A stretch of DNA of 64,000 nucleotides from Coriolopsis trogii (Eukaryota; Basidiomycota; Agaricomycetes; Polyporales; Polyporaceae), in the NCBI GenBank assembly GCA_020543525.1, contig JAHYIO010000011.1, forward strand, positions 124,001-188,000. The letters run 5' to 3'. Positions 45,384 through 55,310 of the stretch are shown here, piece after piece. The position numbers and the translations under genes were made by a program. The first letter of the stretch is position 1, and each line of letters begins with the position of its first letter. Below the pieces are notes generated by a model. That model was not told the origin of the DNA, did not search any database, and was given only the letters and a program-made list of their open reading frames with translations.

Positions 45384-45604
45384 AAACCCGTACCCGCGCG
45401 GGTACGGGTTTTATTCCCCCCTCCAGGTGTTTAAGCCTTTCGTTGGTGAGTTCTGAGGGCATATGTACGGGTCAAACCCGTGAACCCGTGGTTGGGTTTC
45501 GTACCCGCAAGAAACCCGTACCCGACCTGCAGGTACGGGTTTTTCGTGGGTACGGGTACGGGTCTTGACCTGGACACCCGCGGGTATACCCGCGCCAGTC
45601 CCTA
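45290..45604 (+). mobile_element. 315-bp non-autonomous hAT-type element (MITE) inside LINE ORF2
   Basis: Ends are TAGGGA and TCCCTA (perfect 6-bp inverted ends, with GCGGGT again matching 11-16 bp inside). The flanks carry an 8-bp duplication GTAGGAAC. Start TAGGG and the 8-bp duplication both fit the hAT superfamily. The element has no ORF of its own and consists largely of GGGTACGGGT and ACCCGTACCC units on both strands, including a perfect 30-bp palindrome at 45383-45412. Such subterminal repeats are typical transposase binding sites in hAT elements. Insertion replaced the end of ORF2 with about 31 element-encoded codons. Confidence 0.85.
45383..45412. repeat. perfect 30-bp palindrome in the hAT-type element
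   Basis: AAAACCCGTACCCGC followed directly by its reverse complement GCGGGTACGGGTTTT. Could fold as a hairpin or be a double transposase site. Confidence 0.9.
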
Positions 45605-45612
45605 GTAGGAAC
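45605..45612 (+). repeat. 8-bp target-site duplication of hAT-type element, right copy
   Basis: GTAGGAAC; the sequence right of it (TGAAGAGGGCATAG) continues the ORF2 frame interrupted at 45289. Confidence 0.85.
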
Positions 45613-46020
45613 TGAAGAGGGCATAGCCGCCCTAGCGCGCTTCATCGCTGCGACCGGCGCGTTCACCAAGACCGGAGACACCACTATCACGCTCACCACC
45701 GATGACCGCCATCGCGCACCCGACAGCCGCCGCACAGGACAGGAGGAATGGGAGCACCGCTCACGCAGGAGAGGGAGACCACGCAGTACGAGACTTTGAT
45801 TGGTTTACATAATATCCATGGTCCCAGCACCGGACGCACACATTTAGACAGGCATACGACAACGATAACACTCCGCCCCCCACATCTCATTAGAGATACG
45901 GTACAACTACGATAGCACCACCCGATTACTCACTATATATTCCTAGTAATGTAGATAGGAACTGCGTCTTGGCGCACGCTCGCCTGCTCACGCAGTATAA
46001 ATATAAAGAGTTTCTCTCTC

Positions 46021-46034
46021 TCTATACTTACTGC
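46021..46034 (+). repeat. LINE target-site duplication, right copy
   Basis: TCTATACTTACTGC, exact match to 39370-39383, directly after the element's CT-rich 3' end. Confidence 0.75.
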
Positions 46035-48376
46035 TACCGCCGCATCATCTCGCGGCTGGCAGCTGGCGGCTGCAGTATACACAGCATCAGGTTTGATATC
46101 ACATGCGGCGAAGAGCGAACACCTCGCAGGACTTGCCACAGTCAATGTGGGACCTGGTGCGCATGACTGAGCGATTTCTCGCGGTCCCGCCGTGAGATCT
46201 GTCCGGCATGCAGAGCATTGACCGCCCGACAGGTCAATTGAAAGGGAAAAATGGCATCCACTGGGTATGAGCTTGAACCTATCATTTTCAGTGACAGTAA
46301 GAGTTACAGTCTCCATTACTGAGTTGTTACCGAGAGATGTAGAGAGCATACATAGCATGTACACAAGAGCCGGGCCGCCCTGAATGGTCACCCGTGCCTA
46401 TGTTTCGCGCGTCAGATGGGGAGCTTGAAGCAGGGAGACCCGCATACTCGTACCATTGTGAAGCGGAGAAGGGCAGTGATGTGACAACTGGATCAATGCT
46501 ACCATTCGCAGTCGGTTGCACTGCCCTGCCCCGCAAGATAAGGAAGATCGAAAGCCATAGTGAGCTTCAATCAGAGGGATGGAGTACATCTGCGACGTGA
46601 TTCGCGTGCAGAAAGGCAACCACGTTTCCGATGGAGTGGATTCGACGGAGGCACAAAGTGGGTGACAGACCTTGCAAGTGGCATGTCGAGAGCAGGAAAC
46701 AGGGGCATGACTGTGCAAGGAGATGAGTAGAAAACTCGCGGCTTGATCGTGCTGTGCTCGACATGACATGTACAGTACCTGGCATTGATCGCCCCCTGGA
46801 AGCGAAGCACGACCGGACCACGAGAAGCTTGATACTCACCCTGCGCATACTCCACTGAAAGGAGCTACGGTCTGCGAAGCAGTAAAACAGGGTTGCATCG
46901 AGCTTCTTGAACGGCGTTCCAATGCATTCTGCCGGTTATGAAAGGCTATGTTCCATACGTCGGTGTCGTGCGTGTCGAGGCCTTAGCAACGCTCAGAGCT
47001 TTCTCTTCAACTGCGAGCAGCCTTCGGCGTAAGACATGTGTACAGAATAACAGCTTCTGCATCTATGAAGGCTTTGACGACGTACCGCCAGTATGTTCTC
47101 AAAATGCGTGAGCTTGGCCGTCGACTGATCAGCCTGGCGTGCTGCACCGACGATGGGATTCGGAATCAAGTAGGGTAGCTTACTCGTGAGCGCCGGTGGA
47201 CTACGTAGCCATTAGCGTGGGAACACCGGAGACTCAAATTTGCGTAGTAACAAGTTCAGCACTTGACCATCTCCTCCCTCTCATCCTTTAGGACAGTTGC
47301 AACGAATCGGAGACGCGAGAGAAAAGTTGACTTCATTCGGTAAGATCAGTCCTTTTGTCAGGCGAAAGCGTTCAGATCTTCTCACTCTGTTGTATGGCGC
47401 CCAATCCCCTTGAAATGATCGACGTTGATAGTTGCAACATGCATTGACTCGTACAGGCTTTTCCGTGATGAGAGGAGTCATCCCAGGGATGGTGTGCACA
47501 GCCTACAGTGCGGTCTGTGCTTGACATGAGGGATCACTTTGTGAGATTAGGCTGAGCGAGCAGGATCTTGGATCTGAGCCGGTGCACCAACATGTTGCCG
47601 TGCCATGTGGCAACCACTCGATTTTCGGATTTCCTCACTCCTTGCACTTGCCAGTTTTTGGTTGTCGGGAGTCATTCAGAAAATGTCTCTAGCTCCGTGC
47701 AAACGATTCAACGGTAATGTTACGGCCATACTGCCAAGGCTCTCCAAGCCAAGTCCGGTGCACTCGGAATACACGCAATCATCACCGCTTGTTTAGCGTA
47801 CTTGGGCATTGTCAATTGCATAGGTGTGTACGTATCCAGCGTGAAGCTATATTTCATCCCACCCGAACCGTTTTCGTATTTAATTCTCACAGCTGACATG
47901 TTCGCAGTTACGGGCGCTGTGGACCGCCTCCGTGGACGACGGACACCAATTGAGGTTCCATTCTTTGTCTTCCATGCCTTTCTTCGCACGCACCTCGTCC
48001 CATCCGCCCCTCCGCGGAACACAGACGGCCGCGCCGAAACCCACCTCGGACGATTACAGAACACGAGAAGACAAAATTGGCAGCTCAGTGCGTCCCCGGT
48101 AACTATCCCCTTACGATCCACTTCCAGAAGACCCGGGGCTCCGAGTCATGACCGGAAGTCACCACAGATCGGTTACAACCATGACGCTACGCCCTGACCC
48201 GTCCCGCCGTACGTCGTTCTCCCGAGGGCGGCGCAGCGCACAGCTCGCGCCGTCCATAAATTCCCCATAATTCCTGGTGGCTGTCTCTCGTCCCTCCCAT
48301 CTCCCCTCGTACCCTTCCTCTCCGCAACCAGAGACCCTCGTACCTTAGGGTCTCCTCATCTACTCTTGCTCTGGCC
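46035..48376. other. long intergenic region, no gene recognised
   Basis: About 2.3 kb right of the LINE. Open frames are short (under 135 codons), overlap on both strands and have no domain. The last 200 bp, C/T-rich with CATAAATT near 48255, is probably the promoter of permease C. Confidence 0.45.
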
Positions 48377-49986
48377 ATGACAGACATCGAAAAGTACCCG
48401 AGCAAGGAGTCGGGCGCTCCTCACCGTAAGGAATCCCTGGCGACATTGACTGCGACCGCCGTCGATGACGAGCAGTCAAAAGCGCCCTCAACCATCAACG
48501 TCGAGCTCTCTTTCCCGGACGGCGGTGCCCGCGCATGGCTCACCGTCCTCGGTGCATTCCTCGCCCTCTTCTGCACGTTCGGCCAGCTGAACTCGTTCGG
48601 CACGTTCCAGACGTGGTATGCTGAGCACCAGCTACACGATCTGCCGCCCTCGACCATTGCATGGATCGGCTCATTGCAGCTATGGGTGTTCTTCTTCTCT
48701 GTAAGTTCCGATGCGAGCCTGCTTCTCGGAGGACGCTGACACGCGGTTGCCAATTGGGCGCAGGGCGGGTTCGTGGGTCGCCTCTTCGACGCGTACGGGC
48801 CACGCCCGATCATGATCGTTGGAAGCGTCGTCCTCGTCTTTGGCACGATGATGACGAGCCTCGCAACACAGTACTATCAGTACATCCTCGCGCAGGGCAT
48901 CCTTGTCGGAGTCGGTATCGGCACTGTGTACGCTTCTGCCGCGATCGCATGGTTGGGACTTGCTAACACGCCTGTTGACAGGTTCTACCCGTGCCTGTCC
49001 GCAATCTCGACGTACTTCTTGAAGTATAGGAGTACTGCGCTTGGCATCGCCCTCGCAGGGTCTGGTGTTGGTAAGTATGCTATTGCCTCAGGTGCGGGCA
49101 AGTGCTGATATGACAACACAGGGGGAGTGACCTGGCCAATAATGTACCAGCAACTCTTCCTCCGCTTGGGATTCGCGTGGACAGTCCGCATAGCAGGCTT
49201 TGTCACGCTTGCACTCTGCGCCTTCGCCATCTTCGCCGTCTCCAGCAACCTCGGCGAACCAGTGCAGCGCGGGCCGTGGTTCGAGCTGCGGATGTTCCGC
49301 GACACGCAGTTCGTGCTCGTAGTCATCGCCAGCATCTTCGTCTGCCTCGGTATGTTCATGCACATACCCTCTTCGGCTCACGCACTGACAGCCTCGCAGG
49401 TCTCTTCATTCCATTCTTCTACATTGTCGACTACTCGACCGCGCACGACATATCATCCGAAATGGCCTTCTACGTCCTGTCAGTGATGAACGCAGGCGGG
49501 ATCCTCGGCCGCCTCGCGCCCCCCTTCATCTCCGATGCCCTCGGGCGATTCAACGTCATTGTGCCCAGCGCGCTGCTCACGGGGCTTTCTATGCTCGTCT
49601 TCTGGCCGTTCGCGACGAACCTGGTCTCGATCATGCTCTTCGCGGCCGTGTACGGGTTCTTCTCTGGCGCGTTCAACGCGCTCATCGTACCCTGCGTCGG
49701 CCAAATCTCAGACATTCGCGAGATAGGCACGCGCGTGGGTGTTCTCTACAGCATCATCTCCATCCCGTACGTCCTCTCCTTTCTCTCCCTCGCGCGACGG
49801 GGTAAACTCATCTTTGTCGACTGCAGTGCGCTATGCGGAGGTCCGGCAGCGGGCGCGATCCTCAAGTTTGAGAATGGCTCGTTCCTGGGCATGACGTTGC
49901 TTGGGGGCATCGCGGTCGTCGCGGGCTCGCTGTTTCTACTCTGGGCGCGACTTACGCTAAGCCGCCGATTAACGGACTGCGTGTGA
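48377..49986 (+). CDS. MFS monocarboxylate-type permease C
   Basis: Third member of the family, very close to permease A and with the same intron positions. ATG 48377 starts MTDIEKYPSKESGAPHRKES. Signature FPDGGARAWLTVLGAFLALF, FGQLNSFGTFQTWYAEHQL. Exon 1 ends VFFFS before GTAAGT; exon 2 begins GGFVGRLFDAYGPRPIMIVG. Then LKYRSTALGIALAGSGVGG, LFIPFFYIVDYSTAHD, GGILGRLAPPFISDALGRF and EIGTRVGVLYSIISIP. The last exon reads ALCGGPAAGAILKFENGSFL and ends RRLTDCV at TGA 49984. A near-duplicate of A located 45 kb away suggests a segmental or ectopic duplication. Predicted plasma-membrane carrier; substrate unknown. Confidence 0.92.
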
Positions 49987-51431
49987 CCTCTTCCACCTCG
50001 TTTCTCGTTCGCGCCGGTCGGACAGTCTGCTATCTTAAGCTCCGGTCCTCCATTTCCCCTCGGGGCATTTGTACTGATTCTCACTCACGCTTTCGCTGCC
50101 AGCCATCGCCACTGTAACGTCTATACCCTCACACATACCTTGGTTGTATCATTATTTGTAACAGTATTCGCAATCTCCCTACTATAGGTACATATGTCAT
50201 CCACATCCCACATACACACATACTTGGATCCACCTTCATACCATCATTGTACATCTCCGTTTCTGCTATCCCGCTCACTACAACATATCTCTCTCCTGCT
50301 CCGGCCTCGAAGTCATTAGTGTCTGTAATGTCCTATCAACCATGTTCGAACTGTTCAACATAGGTTTGACGTCTCTGTGAGTCCGTCCGACCGGGGAAGG
50401 CACCTCACTGGTGAAGGGCCGGTCGCGTTCTGACAGCCGTTCCTGGCTTCTCATGGGAAGCCAGAGATGATGATTTCGTCTATGCGTATCTGCCCTCTAC
50501 ATCCTACTACAGCATACGCAACCTCTTCTCCAACCACTCCAGAGTTCACACTAGAAGGGCTTCCATCATTTGTACCGGCGGAAGAGAGAGAGAATCCTAA
50601 TTGGTCCGCGAGCAGCCCGGAGGTAGACTCCGACTTCTCGTCATCCTCTGATATATGTGAACAGTGGGTGAATGCGACGGTGTGCAGTGGCACCCGCTAA
50701 ACGGGCCTTCCTTGTACGCTTACTCACCCGAGTGCTCGTCGGGGTTTCTCGCTGGGACACTACCATGGGATTCCGGATCCATGTCCGAGTCAGAGGCTGC
50801 ACGCTCACATATCGCACTAGTGCTTCCAACAAGTTCTCCGAGTCGCTGTACCGGCGCCCGCGCTATGATACGCGTACGTACCAGCCTATCTCTCACTACG
50901 GAGTAGTATGATGGCATGGTCCGCACTTTGCGGCCTCAGTGCCAACCCGCCGTCGCCGACAATAGAGTGGGAAGCTCACAAACAGCGGCGCTCCGAGAAC
51001 ATGACTCTGGAGCGGAAGTCGTTCTGTCACGGCGGCGCACTGAGTACAGGCGTCCAGTAGCCTCCTGGCTCCGGGCTGGCCGTGTCTGGAAACCCGAAAG
51101 AGATGGCCCTTCTGATCAGTCAAATCTGCCGCATCTTATTCGAATGGAAGGTTCGTGAGCGTTATGATACCACGATCCTATCGCCGAGAGGAACGAGTTC
51201 GCGCGCGCTCAACAGGGATAAGGGGAGCGCTGGACGCTGGCATGCCCTTTTTTCTACGGTCGCGCCCGGGTAAGGGCATGTCTTCCACAGCGCTGATTCG
51301 TACTTTTGGTAAGCTCACAACCGCGTCCACAAGAAAGCTACTCATCGTTCACGAAGGGAGGTGGAGAAGTTGGTGAAAATCGTGTAGTACACCACATCAG
51401 TGTACGAGCCGCAAAAGGTGACCACGGCCTT
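49987..51431. other. convergent intergenic region
   Basis: About 1.4 kb between permease C and the amino-acid permease 3' end, longer than terminators need. Two overlapping frames of about 80 codons at 50451-50700 have biased composition on both strands; neither has a domain. No gene accepted. Confidence 0.45.
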
Positions 51432-54400
51432 CTATATCAACATAAGCCACTGCAACACTCTCTCCAACTTCCCCTGCGGCTCCTCATCTCGGGGATCTCG
51501 GGGTGGCATATTACCCTGGTAGAATGTCATCTTGTCCAGCGGGATCATCTCCGTTTGTTTGATCAGCTTGTAGCCGAACGTCAACAGCAGAAAAAAAGGC
51601 TGAATGGGTAGCATTAGCGGATATCATATATTGGCGTTTGTCGCACATCGAAAGGGGGAGACTCACGAGAGGGACGTACGCAGAGAGGAAGAGCGAGACA
51701 GGGTCGGAGAGCCGCTTCCTGGTGTCGCTGCCCGATCCAGGCTTCGGGAACGTCGCAGTATCAGCGATGCGCCAATCGTTGTTCACAAAGACGGCCCTAC
51801 ATCGCAGGTGGTCAACAAACAAGCGGTCATGCAAGCCTTGGACGACGCACCATCCGTTGGTGAAGAGCACTATCATGCAGACGACGAATGCGTACCACGC
51901 AAGCTAAAACGAGACATCCACTGGTCAGGTCCACTGTAAGATAGGGTCCAATGGATTCTTACTCACGTACGGCTGGCCCCATTGTCGATTCGTTTTGATA
52001 GTTTGGATCTGTCGCCTACCTTCTCGAGCTTCCGGACTGTCCTCTCCTTCGTGCTTCTTCTCATAGTGTACAGTACCCTGATGCCATCTGTCCCTCGCCC
52101 ATGAGACCGAACCCGGACGCGCACCGATCGTGACCACGCTAGACGCACCTGATGTACGTGAACAACATCCCCGCCCACGACTGCAGCGACGCCACGCTCG
52201 TGACGCTGATGAGCCAGCTGAACGCCACGTCCGCGCTCCCAGCTTGGAAACTCATGAACGTCAGCAGCCCGACGGAAGAGGAGACGAGCACGCTCGCGAG
52301 CGGCATCACATAAACGTTCTTGCTCCTCGGAGCGATCTCTCCCCCTAGCAACTCGTCCGCCCGCAGGCCAGAGCGGGCGCTGCTGGGTCGACGTCCTGGC
52401 TCGTCGGCGCCCTCGGCGTCCGTGTCGGCGTCCGTGTCAACGTCGCTGTCGCCGTCACTGTCGCCGCCAGCGTCCGAGCCTGAGTCATGCGCGCGGTCGC
52501 TGTCGCTGTCGCTCTGGCTGGACCGTACCCGGCGCGATCGTGGGTATCTGAAGAGATGGGCGAGGAAGTTGGGCGCGTGGCCGCGGCGGGCGAGGAAGAA
52601 GAGGAAACGGCTGCTGATGTATATGTCCGATGCGGCGGCTGACCAGGCGGACAGAAGGATGGCGGCGTTCACAACAGATGGTAGCTGTATGACAATGTAC
52701 GGGGTTCAGCGTGGTCCGGAACAAAGAGTAGGAGGTGACATACGACTGCCCAGCCTGCCTTGGTGAAGGCAATAACGAAGGGGGAGCGGCGACCTGTCTG
52801 GTCGCCCGATTGCAATATGATGGGGTCCGTGCACGATACGAGGAGACCGGAGCAAGCGATTCCGCCGATATAGAAGAGCGTACTATGTTGACGAAACGTC
52901 AGTTCACCTCGAGGCGAACTCGGTGAGTGTCGAAGAGATTACTCACATTCTGATCCACACTTTGCGCAGTGCCCTTGGGACGTTCTGCATTGGTACATGT
53001 CAGCGAGTTGTTCGTGAGAGACAGAACATGTCAGAGAGATTCAGCCTACCCGACTAGCGTCAATGACCTCGCCAGCTGCCTGTTATGATCGTTTAGTGTC
53101 AGTACAATGGAGTAGAAGATCGTAACGTACGATGCCGGGCACCTCGGAACCGAAGAAAGAGAATGATGCTTGCATGAGCACTGCCCAGAACCCAAGGAAA
53201 CGTCCTTTTGCGCCAGTGATACCAAGGTAGTCTGGAGGGAATGGTTGCTCCTTCCATTGTCGGAACAGTATGGGCCTTCGTCGTGTCAGCCCATAAAGAT
53301 GAAATTGTGTGAACTTCGTTGCCGCACCCTTGTTTCGAAGCTCCGAGATCGATGAGCAGGCAGAGAATGGCTGCAAGAGATGGTCAGTTTCTCATCCGAT
53401 ACACAGAGGGGAACAGCTCACTGATCACGACAATAGTGAGAACTTTAATGCAAGACAGAGTGTATTCTATCTCGCCATAGACACGTGAGGGAAAGATATT
53501 GATCAACGTAGCAACGAATAGCTGAAAAATTAATCCAGGTTGGATGATGATTGTCAGAGAGAATTAGAACTCAAACCTACAAAGACTGCGGATATAGCTA
53601 TGGCTCTTCATGCAGCAACGTAAACTGTCAATATTACCGTTGAGCACGAGACGAGGAGCACGCACGGTAGTCTTGATTGCTCGTCCCAGAATCGGATAAC
53701 GACCGCGGCCGCGGTGATCTCAGTTGCTGCACCAAGGTCAGCGCCTGGCATTGCCTCCCAAGCATTGGCCGTTACTCACGCAGAGTTACGCTCCAATTGT
53801 ACTGCATTGTAGGCCTCAGTAGGCGAACGTAGTATATGAACTGGAGAGCGCGCACCCAAGCAGCCCATCCCAAGGAAAAACCAAGCGCCGGGTCGACATA
53901 TAAATCCGCAAGGCCAACGACTCCGCCTACGTTGGGTCTGTGCGTTCCATTCGTTCTCATCAGTAAGGTGTCGACTGGTAGCTCAAGTCCACCCTGACGG
54001 TGCGAGAGGTGTAGACGTGGGGACTCCTCACACTCACAAGAACGCGATCATCTCCCCGACAGAGACACATAGGCAGTACACCACAGAGCCTACGATGAAG
54101 TAGCCAAGAAGTGCGCCGATTGGTCCACCGTCACGAAGGGCATCCTAAGCTGTCTATCAATTGTATGTCCATATCGTCTTATCCTGTATTGCCAGCCTAC
54201 CGCAGAGCCCAGAAAGAGACCTGTGCCAATGACACCACCTGCAGTGGACGTCAGTCTTGAAGCGAAAGTATAGATTGAGACCCGAGAAGTCGCCTAGGGG
54301 GTCAGGGATCGATCCAACACCCACCAATCGAGATCATTCCAACTGTGAGAGTCGAAGGCGTGAGCCCAGTTCCAAGACATGTATCGGGTAAATCAGCCAT

Positions 54401-54681
54401 TTACTGTGCTTTCGTGTGAGTTGCGGGGGCAGATCCGCCTTGATTCTCTCCCATCGTCGTTGGAACTTGACGATCCTGTCTGCCTGTTGGGGCCAGAGCC
54501 GTCGCGTGGCTGCAGGAAGCTCAAATCCCACTTTCTTGATCTCCGTCGACTTCAGTCGCTCGCGCAGATGTTGTTGACTGGGGTCGTAGGCGGGGTTCAT
54601 GATTCCGGGCGTCGTGAGCCTTGCGACGTGTTCTGGTACCAAAGGAGTTGAGGATTCCAGGGGAGTTATTGGCGAAGCCAT
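51432..54681 (-). CDS. amino-acid permease, YAT-type (APC superfamily), with acidic insert
   Basis: Predicted proton-coupled amino-acid importer of the plasma membrane. ATG 54681 gives MASPITPLESSTPLVPEHVA, a hydrophilic N-terminus, then across an intron MISIGGVIGTGLFLGSADAL, the helix 1 signature. Later exons: GALLGYFIVGSVVYCLCVSV, GEMIAFLPNVGGVVGLADLY, VDPALGFSLGWAAW, INIFPSRVYGEIEYTLSCIK, FWAVLMQASFSFFGSEVPGI, AAGEVIDASR, NVPRALRKVWIRI and SAWSAAASDIYISSRFLFFL. The conserved GRAP-like loop (RRGHAPNFLAHLFRYPR) is followed by an unusual acidic Ser/Asp insert of about 60 residues, then helix 9 (NVYVMPLASVLVSSSVGLLT). The end reads LLTFGYKLIKQTEMIPLDKM and stops at TAG 51432. More than fifteen introns. 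Frame intact as far as can be followed. Confidence 0.88.
52395..52515 (-). repeat. hexamer-type repeat coding Asp/Ser-rich insert of the permease
   Basis: On the plus strand, degenerate repeats of GTCGGCGTCCGTGTC / GTCGCCGTCACTGTC. On the coding strand this gives alternating SD/DS and VDTDADTD dipeptides in the loop after residue RRVRSSQ. Likely generated by slippage. Confidence 0.7.
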
Positions 54682-55310
54682 TGTAGGCAGATGTGCTGCA
54701 TGACCAATTGCGAGGCATGGGAGGCATGCTCAGATAGCCTTTTGTCATGTTGTGCGGGGGCGATGCGTGGCACCAGGACAGCTTCAACCAGGAAGCTGAG
54801 CGCCAATGTGATGCAGCCACACTGTCAGGGCTGTGTGATACTGACGTAAGCCCATAAATGAAACACTTGGTAATCGCGGACTTGCATCATCTTGAGTTGT
54901 CGCGCTGCCTCGTCACGCGGTGGTTTATCCAGGTAAGTAATTTGAAGTTATCAGGAGCAGTGCTCGTTAAGCTGGCAACATTCGAGACACACGCGCAGGA
55001 GTCGTCCATCGCCCTTATGCTGTCCAGTCCGTTATCTCAGCCTGAGAGGCAGTTCGACGCCCCATGTCATTGTCAATGTCAACTACTTATCTTGCGCGCC
55101 CAAGATACTGCGCTTCGGAGCTTCAGCACGCGTTGATTGATGCACGGTCCACGCTCCAAGCTGTCGCAGCAACAGTCCAAAGCACCCACCAAGGCACAGC
55201 GCAGTGTGCAGTTCGGCTCCGGCTACTGACTACGACAGGCCTTGGTATATAACGAATGTGCTTTCACGGTCGCGTTCTCCTTTCCCCCTCTCTCATGCAT
55301 CCTCGTACTT
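54682..55310. other. divergent promoter region (amino-acid permease / seven-span protein)
   Basis: About 630 bp. Open frames at 54858-55136 and 55064-55252 lack domains. It contains a TATA-like box at 55246. Confidence 0.45.
55246..55252 (+). promoter_or_regulatory. TATA-like box of seven-span membrane protein
   Basis: TATATAA, 58 nt before the ATG at 55311. This spacing supports 55311 as the start, because the open frame further upstream has no ATG. Confidence 0.55.

Larger units (their letters stand above)
39384..46020 (+). mobile_element. full-length non-LTR retrotransposon, Tad1-like LINE
   Basis: A 6.6-kb element bounded by a perfect 14-bp direct repeat. It has a short C/T-rich 5' UTR (76 bp), ORF1 (gag-like with zinc knuckles), ORF2 (apurinic-type endonuclease, reverse transcriptase, RNase H) and a 3' UTR of about 220 bp ending in an A/T-rich stretch and CT repeats rather than a clear poly(A). 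ORF1 and ORF2 are open, so the insertion is young. ORF2 is altered only by a secondary hAT-type insertion near its 3' end (45290-45604). EN-RT-RNase H order and fungal host suggest the Tad1 clade; a tree would be needed to confirm. Confidence 0.88.

Noticed and set aside
45294..45605. The GGGTACGGGT array as a telomere-like or minisatellite repeat
   Set aside because: It has defined inverted ends and an 8-bp target duplication, and the units are on both strands, so a transposon explains it better.
50451..50700. Overlapping 80-codon frames on both strands, the minus one with an acidic Ser-rich start
   Set aside because: Considered as a last exon of the amino-acid permease, but that protein already ends in the conserved tail at 51432. 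No splice link found.
55242..55310. Upstream extension of the seven-span protein
   Set aside because: The upstream frame begins with TTG, not ATG, and overlaps the TATA-like box.
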